This document shows, piece after piece, positions 29,401-36,182 of a DNA stretch of 64,000 bases. The notes under the pieces are model-generated. The model was not told the DNA's origin, made no database searches, and saw nothing but the letters and a program-made list of their open reading frames with translations. Origin of the DNA: Chlorobiota bacterium (GTDB taxonomy: Bacteria > Bacteroidota > Ignavibacteria > OLB7); assembly GCA_016710285.1 (NCBI GenBank), contig JADJXR010000001.1, positions 2,356,001 through 2,420,000 on the forward strand, read 5' to 3'. Position 1 is the first letter of the stretch. Each line of letters opens with the position of its first letter. The position numbers were made by a program, and so were the translations under genes.

Positions 29401-30261
29401 ATTGCATCGGGGTCCAATTCGACGGTGGGTGGAGGAGACCACAACACTGCATCAGGTGCGTCATCGACGGTGAGTGGAGGAGACCACAACGCTGCATCGG
29501 GTGCGGCATCGGCGGTGGGTGGGGGATATTACAACACGGCAGCTGGCGATTACTCAGCAATCCCCGGCGGTCGCGGCCTAAGGCTGAACGGGGCGAGGAG
29601 CTTCGGCTTCCACGCGAACAACAGTGGTGGAACCCTTGACATGACGATCACCGATGCCAACGTAGCAGTTTTCGGCAACACCGATCTCTGGCTTGCCAAC
29701 AACGACAACGCACCAAGCGAGCTACGGTTCTTCGAGGCATACAACATCGCTGGGGACTTTCCAAACGGGACAGCAAACTACACGGCGTTCAAGGCGCAAA
29801 CGCAAGCCAACGACATCACCTACACGCTACCGGCCAGCAATGGAACAGCCGGGCAAGTGCTAACGATTGCACCAGCACCAACGCTAACGACTGCGACACT
29901 TACGTGGACTACACCAACAACAGCACCGATCACCACCCGAACCGATGTCACCACGTTCGTGGGCCCTCCTAGCAGTGTTGCGCTCGCTGCATCAGGTGCT
30001 TCGTTCCTGCGGATTACCACGTCACCCGGAGCCTTTACCATCATCGGTCTTTCCGGCGGTGTTGATGGGCAGATACTCGTTATCTACAATCAGTCAGCCA
30101 ACAACATGACGATAGCTGATGAAAGCGGGGCAGAGATAACAGCCGCGGATCGTATCCATACAATGGGTGGGGCAAACCTCACAACCACAGGCGAAGGGAG
30201 TGTGACGCTGATGTACGATGGTGGCCAAAGCCGTTGGATAGATATTTCTTTCCGTCCGTAA
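26464..30261 (+). CDS. Giant beta-roll repeat surface protein 3
   Basis: A 1265-residue paralog. The frame is open from 26371, but ATG 26464 gives a normal signal peptide (VAVGLLCAAIASTAQ) that aligns with those of paralogs 1 and 4, so it is chosen. The opening GTIAPDKSAILDLSTTTAGF and the following TDAQPLVVRTN segment are nearly the same as in paralog 1. The body is a very regular array of about 14-residue repeats (GGGDHNAASGASSVVSGGYY, GGGERNIASG). A block of about 580 bp around 27410-28000 recurs around 28000-28450 with small changes. The LWLANN-NAPSELRFF cassette occurs twice (28605, 29690). The C-terminal cap (IGLSGGVDGQILVIYN to RWIDISFRP) is homologous to that of paralog 1. No anchor is recognised. 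Confidence 0.85.
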   Translation: MKHFTVAFRSIGVAVGLLCAAIASTAQTPGSHPMTDIYGHMGIGTIAPDKSAILDLSTTTAGFLMPRMTSAERNALVNPAVGLMIFNTGAKTIEFNIGTTFAPIWDRVLTTSSGGGLFWSLTGNGGTNPATNFIGTTDAQPLVVRTNNMERLRVATTGEVGIGTAAPTAGRLLEVAGTAGAANVRFGSASGAADGSVWAPGTNDGIITADGNGDLLKRTATAVVGSVAWLKTGNGGAFTDGVDNLIGTASNAPLNVIVNGNRAMRFEPNAASSPNIIGGFNGNSVGSVVGATISGGGESGSINQVTGNYGAVGGGRRNQASGVHSTVGGGYDNVASGVAPAIGGGESNRASGDYSSVGGGVFNIASGGTSTVGGGDHNAASGASSVVSGGYYNEGLGSYSAVVGGAYNKASGSNSAGGGGDINEASGAYSSVGGGVYNAASGGTSTVSGGDHNAASGAASAVGGGDHNTASEHYAMVGGGHDNVASRVASTIGGGENNRASGNYSAVGGGRSNQASGVHSTVSGGRDNVASGVAPAIGGGESNRASGDYSAVGGGVFNVASGGTSTVGGGDHNAASGASSVVSGGYYNEGLGSYSAVVGGAYNKASGSNSAVGGGDRNEASGSYSSVGGGVYNAASGGTSTVSGGDHNAASGAASAVGGGYYNTAAGDYSAIPGGRGLRLDGDRSFGFHANNSGGTLPMTITDANVAVFGNANLWLANNNNAPSELRFFEAYNASGNFPNTANYTAFKAQTQANDITYTLPASPAASNGDILTSTTGGVMQWSDADSIVTANAWSLLGNAGTTAGTNFVGTTDNVAFEIRVNNTGAATGGNQRVMRYEPNASSPNIIGGFNGNSVGAGVVGATISGGGADGAASQVTGDYGVVGGGFANTASGEFSTVGGGYTNTASGRGATVAGGAGNQASGDNSTVGGGTQNEAQGGNSTVGGGERNIASGFNSAVGGGTGNEAQGNNSTVGGGERNIASGSNSTVGGGDHNTASGASSTVSGGDHNAASGAASAVGGGYYNTAAGDYSAIPGGRGLRLNGARSFGFHANNSGGTLDMTITDANVAVFGNTDLWLANNDNAPSELRFFEAYNIAGDFPNGTANYTAFKAQTQANDITYTLPASNGTAGQVLTIAPAPTLTTATLTWTTPTTAPITTRTDVTTFVGPPSSVALAASGASFLRITTSPGAFTIIGLSGGVDGQILVIYNQSANNMTIADESGAEITAADRIHTMGGANLTTTGEGSVTLMYDGGQSRWIDISFRP

Positions 30262-30294
30262 GGCCACCAGTGGGATCTGCTATCAATATGTGCT

Positions 30295-30330
30295 GCCCGC
30301 CATAGCAAAAGCTGTGGCGGGCGGTTCGTT
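30295..30330 (+). terminator. Terminator after adhesin-like gene 3
   Basis: A 12-bp stem GCCCGCCATAGC / GCTGTGGCGGGC (one G-T pair) with loop AAAA is followed by GGTTCGTTTC, a weak T-tract. It lies 34 bp after the stop codon. Confidence 0.7.
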
Positions 30331-30355
30331 TCTAAAGGCTTCCCGCGCAAACCCT

Positions 30356-30542
30356 CCCGAAGCGTCCCCCTCCAACGGAGGGGTGCCCAACAGGGCGGGG
30401 TGGGTTCGGGGGAACGAGCGAACGGGCGGCGGTTCGCGTTCACCCCGGAAGGCTCTGATCCTGAGATTCGGAAATAGGCGCAGTTTCGTGTGTGCCCCCA
30501 ACCCACCCCCCCGCCCCCTCCCAAGAGGGGGAGCAACGCGCA
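30356..30542 (+). repeat. R1 plus R3 composite repeat, second copy
   Basis: R1 (30356-30446) is followed by TGATCCTGAGATTCGG, GCGCAGTTT and CCCCCTCCC...GAGGGGGAGC. It is collinear with the copy at 25999-26187, so the two parts move or are copied together. Confidence 0.75.
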
Positions 30543-30571
30543 ATGCCACGCATGGCTCCCGCAAATCCTCC

Positions 30572-30610
30572 CTGATATTTTTCTGACATCCTCCTGACCT
30601 TTTTCTGGCA
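30572..30610 (+). promoter_or_regulatory. Four-box direct-repeat operator, PhoB/OmpR type
   Basis: CTGATA (30572), CTGACA (30583), CTGACC (30594) and CTGGCA (30605) are spaced exactly 11 bp start to start, with T/C-rich spacers. Direct repeats on one helical face at 11-bp spacing are typical of PhoB/OmpR-family sites. The last box ends 21 bp before a TAnnTTTG element, and no good -33 TTG is present, as expected for an activator-dependent promoter. The same arrangement precedes the TonB receptor gene. Confidence 0.75.
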
Positions 30611-30631
30611 ACCGCCGGATGGCCGTAGGGC

Positions 30632-30639
30632 TAAGTTTG
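30632..30639 (+). promoter_or_regulatory. TAnnTTTG -7 element of the small lipoprotein gene
   Basis: TAAGTTTG is a perfect match to the Bacteroidota housekeeping -7 element, 38 bp before the ATG and 21 bp after the four-box operator. Confidence 0.75.
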
Positions 30640-30677
30640 CTGGCACAGAAACCATTCATTTTCCAACAGGAGATGCC

Positions 30678-30893
30678 ATGCAACGATTCCGCTTCAACGC
30701 CTTCTTGGCCAAGTTCTTTGCTCTGTTGATGGTGGCTGCCGCGCTTCACGGATGCAGCGTTCCAACCGAGGCATCGCTCGAGAGAAATTTCCGTGGGTTC
30801 TTCGGTGTGATACAGGCACTTGGGCAACTCAGACATTTCGGACCGAATGCGACGCTTGATCCGGGCAATGGTCACCGTGCGGGAAGTGAGTAA
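30678..30893 (+). CDS. Small putative lipoprotein
   Basis: A 71-residue product with a short basic n-region, a hydrophobic stretch (FALLMVAAALHG) and a cysteine at residue 26 (LHGCS). This is a loose lipobox, so lipid attachment is probable but not certain. The gene is supported by an AGGAG ribosome binding site 6 bp before the ATG and by a complete promoter with a four-box operator upstream. I recognise no family. It sits inside the adhesin-like cluster, between paralogs 3 and 4, and is predicted to be co-regulated with the TonB receptor at 36183. Confidence 0.7.
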   Translation: MQRFRFNAFLAKFFALLMVAAALHGCSVPTEASLERNFRGFFGVIQALGQLRHFGPNATLDPGNGHRAGSE

Positions 30894-30900
30894 TCGGAAC

Positions 30901-30922
30901 GGCTTCGTGGTGCCACCGAAGC
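30901..30922 (+). terminator. Weak hairpin after the small lipoprotein gene
   Basis: GGCTTCG / CGAAGCC plus an inner GG/CC pair gives a compact hairpin 7 bp after the stop codon. No T-run follows. It may be a processing or attenuating hairpin, so read-through into adhesin-like gene 4 is possible. Confidence 0.35.
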
Positions 30923-30978
30923 CACTGCTAACCCGCAACGCAATCCTGCAACCTGGAACCACCATTCAGTGATCCACC

Positions 30979-32607
30979 ATGAGGAGTTCTTCAACCGTTT
31001 TTCGAAGCATTGGCGTAGCCGTGGGGGTGTTTTTTGCGGCCATTGCTGCCACCGCACAACCCCCCGGCTTCCACCCGATGACCGACCAATATGGCCACAT
31101 GGGGATCGGGACCATTGCGCCGGATAAATCGGCAATCTTGGATCTTTCCACAACCACTGCTGGCTTCCTGATGCCACGGCTGACAAATGCCGAACGGAAC
31201 GCGATAGCCAACCCGGCAACAGGGTTGATGATCTTCAACAGCGACACGAAAACGATGGAGTTCCAGATTGGAACGACCTTTGCCCCGATCTGGAACCCGG
31301 TTCTGACCGTTGCCACCGGAGCGGGGATGTTCTGGGGGCTGACTGGCAATGCCGGAACCACCGCCGGAACGAATTTTGTGGGAACCACCGACAACGTGGC
31401 GTTTGAGGTTCGGGTCAACAACAGCGGTGCGGTTACTGGTGGCAACCGGCGGGTGATGCGGTTTGAACCGAACGCCACCAGCGCGAACATCATTGGCGGG
31501 TTCAATGGGAATTTGGTGGCAACGGGAGCCGTTGGGGGGGTGATTGCTGGCGGCGGTGCCAACGCAGCCACCAACCGCGTGACCGATGACTACGGCGCAA
31601 TTCTTGGCGGGCAAAACAACCGCGCTGGCAACAACACCGGCACAACCGCCGATACACCATTTGCCACGGTTGTTGGTGGCAGCGGGAACGTTGCCAGCGG
31701 CAGCTTCGCCACGGCGATGGGCAGCAACACCACTGCCAGCGGCGACACCGCCACGGCAATCGGTTCCCACACCGTTGCCAGCGGGGAGAATTCGTTTGCC
31801 AGCGGCTATCAATCCATTGCCAGCGGTTGGCTTGCAACGGCAATGGGGGATAGCGCAGTGGCCAGCGCGTATGCGGCAACAGCGTTCGGTTCGCGAACCG
31901 TTGCCAGCGGTTTCTATTCCACGGCAATGGGGGTGGCGGCAACGGCCAGCGGCCATTTTTCCACGGCAGTGGGAACCGGAACAACAGCCGGTGGACAATC
32001 TTCCATTGCCATGGGGCTTGGCTTAACGTTGGATGCATCCGCCGCGCGTAGCTTCGGCTACCACGCCAACAACGTTTTTGGCGGGCTACCGATGGTGATA
32101 TCCACCCCCGACGTAGCGGTCTTCGGCAACGCCGATCTCTGGCTTGCCAACAACGATAACGCGCCAAGCGAGCTGAGGTTCTTCGAGGGCTACAACGCCG
32201 CCGGGGAATTCCCAAACACGGCAAACTACACGGCGTTCAAAGCGCAGAATCAAACGAGTGACATCACCTACACACTTCCGGCAGTTGCACCAGCATCCGA
32301 TAACCGGATACTCACCAGCACGGCGACGGGAACGATGAGCTGGGGCCGCAAAATCACCAAAGCAACGGTGACGCAGGACATTGCCAGCGTTGCCGCAGGT
32401 GCACAAGGCATTGAGACGTTCACGGTGACGGGCGCGGGTGTTGGTGGGTCGGTGGTGATTTCGCCATCGGCGAATCTTACAGCCGGGTTGGTGATCGGCT
32501 TTGCGCGGGTTTCGGCGGCCAACACGGTGACGGTCTCCTTCCAAAACGTCAGCGGCGGGGCGATTGATGAAGGGAGCTTGGAGTGGGGGATCACCGTGGT
32601 TGAGTAA
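30979..32607 (+). CDS. YadA-head-like surface protein 4 (shortest paralog)
   Basis: A 542-residue paralog with signal peptide VAVGVFFAAIAATAQ and the shared GTIAPDKSAILDLSTTTAGF opening. Its repeat block (about 230-345) is the most canonical YadA/Hep_Hag pattern in the cluster: 14-residue units such as ATAMGSNTTASGDT and STAMGVAATASGHF. One LWLANNDNAPSELRFF cassette follows (about 32130). The C-terminal cap (ITKATVTQDIASVAAGAQ to SLEWGITVVE) is a third cap type, unlike those of paralogs 1/3 and 2. No anchor segment is visible. It probably reads from the lipoprotein promoter or an unrecognised one of its own. Confidence 0.83.
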   Translation: MRSSSTVFRSIGVAVGVFFAAIAATAQPPGFHPMTDQYGHMGIGTIAPDKSAILDLSTTTAGFLMPRLTNAERNAIANPATGLMIFNSDTKTMEFQIGTTFAPIWNPVLTVATGAGMFWGLTGNAGTTAGTNFVGTTDNVAFEVRVNNSGAVTGGNRRVMRFEPNATSANIIGGFNGNLVATGAVGGVIAGGGANAATNRVTDDYGAILGGQNNRAGNNTGTTADTPFATVVGGSGNVASGSFATAMGSNTTASGDTATAIGSHTVASGENSFASGYQSIASGWLATAMGDSAVASAYAATAFGSRTVASGFYSTAMGVAATASGHFSTAVGTGTTAGGQSSIAMGLGLTLDASAARSFGYHANNVFGGLPMVISTPDVAVFGNADLWLANNDNAPSELRFFEGYNAAGEFPNTANYTAFKAQNQTSDITYTLPAVAPASDNRILTSTATGTMSWGRKITKATVTQDIASVAAGAQGIETFTVTGAGVGGSVVISPSANLTAGLVIGFARVSAANTVTVSFQNVSGGAIDEGSLEWGITVVE

Positions 32608-32748
32608 CGCGTGCAGCGGTGGCTTTTCCAAAGCGTTGCCGCCTCGGCAAAAAAAGGCCATTGCTGCGGCATCGTTTTCCAATAAATTTCGCCCGACGCT
32701 TCTGTTCCCTTCCTCTGTTCTGCCTGCATCATTCATCTTCAATTTCCC

Positions 32749-35301
32749 ATGGTTCTCCGTTCCCAAAAATCAATCCCGTGGATATTGGTCTGGAATATTC
32801 TGGTTGTCCTGCTGGGCGCTGCCGGGACGTATCAGGCTGCGGAGAAAGCGGGGCTTGGGGGAACATTGCTGGCGCATCGCGGGCATATCGAAGTTGACGC
32901 AGCGGCCACCGAATCCACCAGCCCGCTTGCTCCGTTGCTGCGCGGCGTGGCCTTCAAAAAAGATTCCGCCAAGCATGGCGCGCTGGTTATCGCCACGCTG
33001 AATGGATATCCGTTGGGTGGGGACCTGAACATTGTGGAAACGCTGCTTGATGAGTTCGCGATTGGCGACACCGTCAGGATTGAGTACGCCATGGTGGCCG
33101 AAGGTGAGGAAGCAATCCCGCAACTGGAATTGCACGCCGCCACGCTGCAACTGGTCCCCCATTACAGCCCCAGCTACCTGTTGATTATGACGGTGGTGGC
33201 GGCAATCTTTTTTGTGCTTGGGGTTGTTGTTCTGGTAAAGCTGCCGCACGAACATCACGCCAGGGTGTTCCACCACACCATGAATTTTGCTGTGCTGCTC
33301 ATCGCCTGCACGTCGGGGCGGTACACGATTGACCCGGCGGGGCTGGGGTATCTGGTGCGTGGCGCGTTTGTGGCCGGCTACGTGATGATGCCGTTGCTGT
33401 TTGTTCATTTCACCTTCCTGTTCCCCGAACCAAAGTGGCGCGGTGCGGAACGGCTGATGCACGTTTGCTATGCCGTTGGCGGATTGCTTGTTGCGGCCAC
33501 CACGCTCAGTTTCATTCTTTCCACCACTCCAGAAATCCATCAAGGATGGATGGCCGTTTACTCCGCGCTGTTCGAGCTTTGCCGCTATCTGTTTATGGCC
33601 GGCTGCCTGTTCAGCTTGGGGAATTTTATTCACTCCTTCCGTGCTGCTGCCGACGAGATCGCCCGCCGGAAACTGCGCTGGCTGCTGCTGGGAAGCGCGG
33701 CGGGTCCGCTTCAGTATATCCTGCTGTGGGTTGTTCCCTCCAAAGTTGGCTTCATCATCGTGCCGGAAGAAGTGGTGATTCTGATGGTGGCCATCACCCC
33801 CATCACCTTCGTGATCGCCATTGTCCGCTACCGGATGTTGGATATTGACCTGATCGTAAACCGCACCACGGTGTATGCGGTGATGGTTGGGGTGTGGCTG
33901 GCCATTTACTTGGCGGTGGTGGGGGTGGTCGCGATGCTGCTGCAAAGCAGTCTCACCTTCAGCAAGGATATCTGGCTCTCCTCCGTTGCCGCGGTGATTG
34001 CCGCGTTGTTGTTCGAGCCGGCCCGCCGCCGCGTGCAAGCGTTCGTGGACCGCCGGTTTTTCCGGGTTCAGTACAACTACCGTGTGGCCCAGCGCCAGTT
34101 TGTGGAGGCGATTAACCGCGCCATTGATGTGGACCAGTTGGCGCAGTTGGTGGTGGACCGGATTGCCCTGCTGATTCCGGTGGAGCGGATTGCACTGTTC
34201 CGCATCCGTGGCGACACGGCGCGCGCCCACCCGCTGGCGCACCATTCGTTCCCGATCCTTCAGCACCGCTCCGTCCCGTTCGACGCGGCGCAGCTGAACT
34301 GGGATACGCGGCTTCCGGTGGGGATCCAGGACCAGATTGAACCTGGCGTTCCAATCGTCCCTGCCGATGCACGTATCTTCCGGCGATGGGGCGTGGCCGT
34401 GGCGTTCCTGACCCTTTCCGAGCAAGGGAAAGCGTTGGGGTTCCTGGCGTTGGGGCCAAAAAAATCGGGGCGGAGATTCACCGTGGAAGATATGGACCTG
34501 CTGGCCACCGTTGCTGCCCAAGCCGGCCTGGCAATCGAGCGGATCGAGCTTCAGCAGCGGCTGATGCTGGAGCACGCCGAAACCCAACGGCTGGAAGAGC
34601 TGAACCGGATGAAATCCTACTTCGTCAGCAGTGTAAGCCATGAGCTGAAAACGCCGCTGACCTCCATCCGACTGTTCGCCGAGTTGCTGCAACGCAGCCC
34701 AACCATTGCCAGCGAGAAATCGCAGGAGTATCTGAAAATTATTGAGGGGGAAACCGACCGGCTTACGCGGCTTATCAACAACGTGTTGGACTTTGCGAAG
34801 GTGGAGCGTGGGCTGAAGGAGTACACCTTGATTGAATGCGACATCAACCCGATTGTGGAATCGGTGATTGCCACGCTTCAGTATCAAATCCAGATGCGGG
34901 GGTTCCAGCTGGTGGCCGATGCCCAGCCGGGCTTGCCCGTGGTGGCTGCGGACCCCGACGCGGTGGCCGAATCGTTGGTGAATCTGGTGGCGAACTCCAT
35001 GAAATACTCCACCGACCATCGCTTCATCCGCATTGCCACGTTTGGCCGCAACGGCCACGTTGGGGTGACGGTGGAGGACCGCGGGATCGGGATTGCTCGC
35101 GAACATCTGCTCCATATCTTCGACCCGTTTTACAGGGTCCGCGAGGAGACCGCCCACCGGGCCGGCGGGGCGGGGCTTGGGTTGGCGTTGGTGAAGCATA
35201 TCATGGATTCCCACAACGGCACAATCCACGTTACCAGCACGCCGGGGCAAGGGACCACCGTAACGCTGCTGTTTCCAATCAATCAACATCCCCTTCCATA
35301 A
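32749..35301 (+). CDS. Membrane sensor histidine kinase (TM-GAF-HisKA-HATPase)
   Basis: An 850-residue kinase. One N-terminal membrane segment (about 10-28) is followed by a periplasmic region of about 115 residues that may hold a PDZ-like fold (IATLNGYPLGG...GDTVRIEYA). A bundle of about seven hydrophobic segments (about 145-430) ends in RYRMLDIDLIVNRTTVYAVM, a motif seen in ComP-like sensors. A GAF-like region (about 455-600) precedes HisKA, with phospho-acceptor His631 in SVSHELKTPL, then the N box NLVANSMKYS (about 744), G1 VEDRGIGIA (about 775), FDPFYR and G2 GGAGLGLALVKHI (about 806). It lies 24 bp upstream of the response regulator, so the two form a pair. The signal is unknown. Confidence 0.92.
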   Translation: MVLRSQKSIPWILVWNILVVLLGAAGTYQAAEKAGLGGTLLAHRGHIEVDAAATESTSPLAPLLRGVAFKKDSAKHGALVIATLNGYPLGGDLNIVETLLDEFAIGDTVRIEYAMVAEGEEAIPQLELHAATLQLVPHYSPSYLLIMTVVAAIFFVLGVVVLVKLPHEHHARVFHHTMNFAVLLIACTSGRYTIDPAGLGYLVRGAFVAGYVMMPLLFVHFTFLFPEPKWRGAERLMHVCYAVGGLLVAATTLSFILSTTPEIHQGWMAVYSALFELCRYLFMAGCLFSLGNFIHSFRAAADEIARRKLRWLLLGSAAGPLQYILLWVVPSKVGFIIVPEEVVILMVAITPITFVIAIVRYRMLDIDLIVNRTTVYAVMVGVWLAIYLAVVGVVAMLLQSSLTFSKDIWLSSVAAVIAALLFEPARRRVQAFVDRRFFRVQYNYRVAQRQFVEAINRAIDVDQLAQLVVDRIALLIPVERIALFRIRGDTARAHPLAHHSFPILQHRSVPFDAAQLNWDTRLPVGIQDQIEPGVPIVPADARIFRRWGVAVAFLTLSEQGKALGFLALGPKKSGRRFTVEDMDLLATVAAQAGLAIERIELQQRLMLEHAETQRLEELNRMKSYFVSSVSHELKTPLTSIRLFAELLQRSPTIASEKSQEYLKIIEGETDRLTRLINNVLDFAKVERGLKEYTLIECDINPIVESVIATLQYQIQMRGFQLVADAQPGLPVVAADPDAVAESLVNLVANSMKYSTDHRFIRIATFGRNGHVGVTVEDRGIGIAREHLLHIFDPFYRVREETAHRAGGAGLGLALVKHIMDSHNGTIHVTSTPGQGTTVTLLFPINQHPLP

Positions 35302-35325
35302 TCCCATCCATAATTCTCCATTGCC

Positions 35326-36015
35326 ATGAGCACCATCCTTATCATCGAAGACGATCCCGCAATTGTTATGGGCTTGGTTGCCAGCCTTCAGGAAGAACAT
35401 TACACGGTGATGACCGCCAGCGACGGGATCACCGGGCAGCAGATGGCACTGGAGCAACAGCCCGATTTGATTGTGCTGGATTTAATGCTCCCGGGCAAAA
35501 ACGGGCAGGATGTTTGCCGCGAAATCCGCGCCGCAGGAATCACCGTCCCGGTGCTGATGCTGACGGCAAAAACCTCCGAAACTGATACCGTGCTTGGCCT
35601 TGAAATGGGGGCCGACGATTACGTGAAAAAACCGTTCAGCATCCGCGAACTGATTGCGCGGATTAAGGCATTGTTGCGCCGGACCACCATCCCCGCCCCA
35701 ACGGTGGACCAATACCAGTTCGGGAATGTTGTGGTTGACTTCAAAGGGCATGAGCTTCGGCACGGCAACGTGGCCCACAAGTTGGCGGGGAAGGAGTACG
35801 ACGTGCTGAAATTCCTGATTGCCCACGAGGGCCAAGTGGTCACGCGCGAGGTGCTTCTGAACCAAGTTTGGGGCTACGAACGGTTCCCCACCACCCGCAC
35901 CGTGGATAACTTTATCCTGACCTTGCGCAAAAAAATTGAGGCCAATCCTTCCCAGCCGGAGCACCTTCTGACGGTGCACACTGCCGGGTATAAGTTCGTG
36001 AAAGATAAAAGCTGA
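35326..36015 (+). CDS. OmpR/PhoB-family response regulator
   Basis: A 229-residue two-domain regulator. The receiver domain has the acidic pair Asp9/Asp10, phospho-acceptor Asp52 (LIVLDLMLPG), Thr80 and Lys102 (DDYVKKPF). The C-terminal winged helix has the usual TREVLLNQVWGYERFPTTRT segment and ends in VHTAGYKFVKD. It is the partner of the upstream kinase. The CTGACA direct-repeat operators before 30678 and 36183 are the type bound by this family, and the closer one begins only 48 bp after this gene's stop codon. It is therefore the best candidate to bind them, though this is inferred. Confidence 0.95.
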   Translation: MSTILIIEDDPAIVMGLVASLQEEHYTVMTASDGITGQQMALEQQPDLIVLDLMLPGKNGQDVCREIRAAGITVPVLMLTAKTSETDTVLGLEMGADDYVKKPFSIRELIARIKALLRRTTIPAPTVDQYQFGNVVVDFKGHELRHGNVAHKLAGKEYDVLKFLIAHEGQVVTREVLLNQVWGYERFPTTRTVDNFILTLRKKIEANPSQPEHLLTVHTAGYKFVKDKS

Positions 36016-36062
36016 AAAGATCAAGGCTGATCTGTGCGATTCCTTCCCAACCCCCTTCCCGC

Positions 36063-36101
36063 CTGACATTTTCCTGACAACAACAGAACCCAACGCTGAC
36101 A
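36063..36101 (+). promoter_or_regulatory. Direct-repeat operator of the TonB receptor gene
   Basis: CTGACA occurs at 36063, 36074 and 36096. The position between (36085) is degenerate, so the array again spans four boxes at 11-bp steps. The last box ends 20 bp before the -7 element. The layout matches the operator at 30572-30610 almost base for base in spacing, which supports one regulator acting on both. Confidence 0.75.
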
Positions 36102-36121
36102 AGCCTGCGCCGCCGTGCGGG

Positions 36122-36129
36122 TAGTTTTG
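36122..36129 (+). promoter_or_regulatory. TAnnTTTG -7 element of the TonB receptor gene
   Basis: TAGTTTTG matches the Bacteroidota -7 consensus exactly and lies 53 bp before the ATG. No -33 TTG lies at the standard distance, consistent with activation from the adjacent operator. Confidence 0.75.
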
Positions 36130-36182
36130 CAACCGTCCTTGCAAGGCGCATTTCTGTCACACACACACAGGGTTTTGTTCTC

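Noticed and set aside
32770..35457. Minus-strand open frame of 895 codons
   Set aside because: It is antisense to the histidine kinase gene, whose motifs are complete. The product has no recognisable features.
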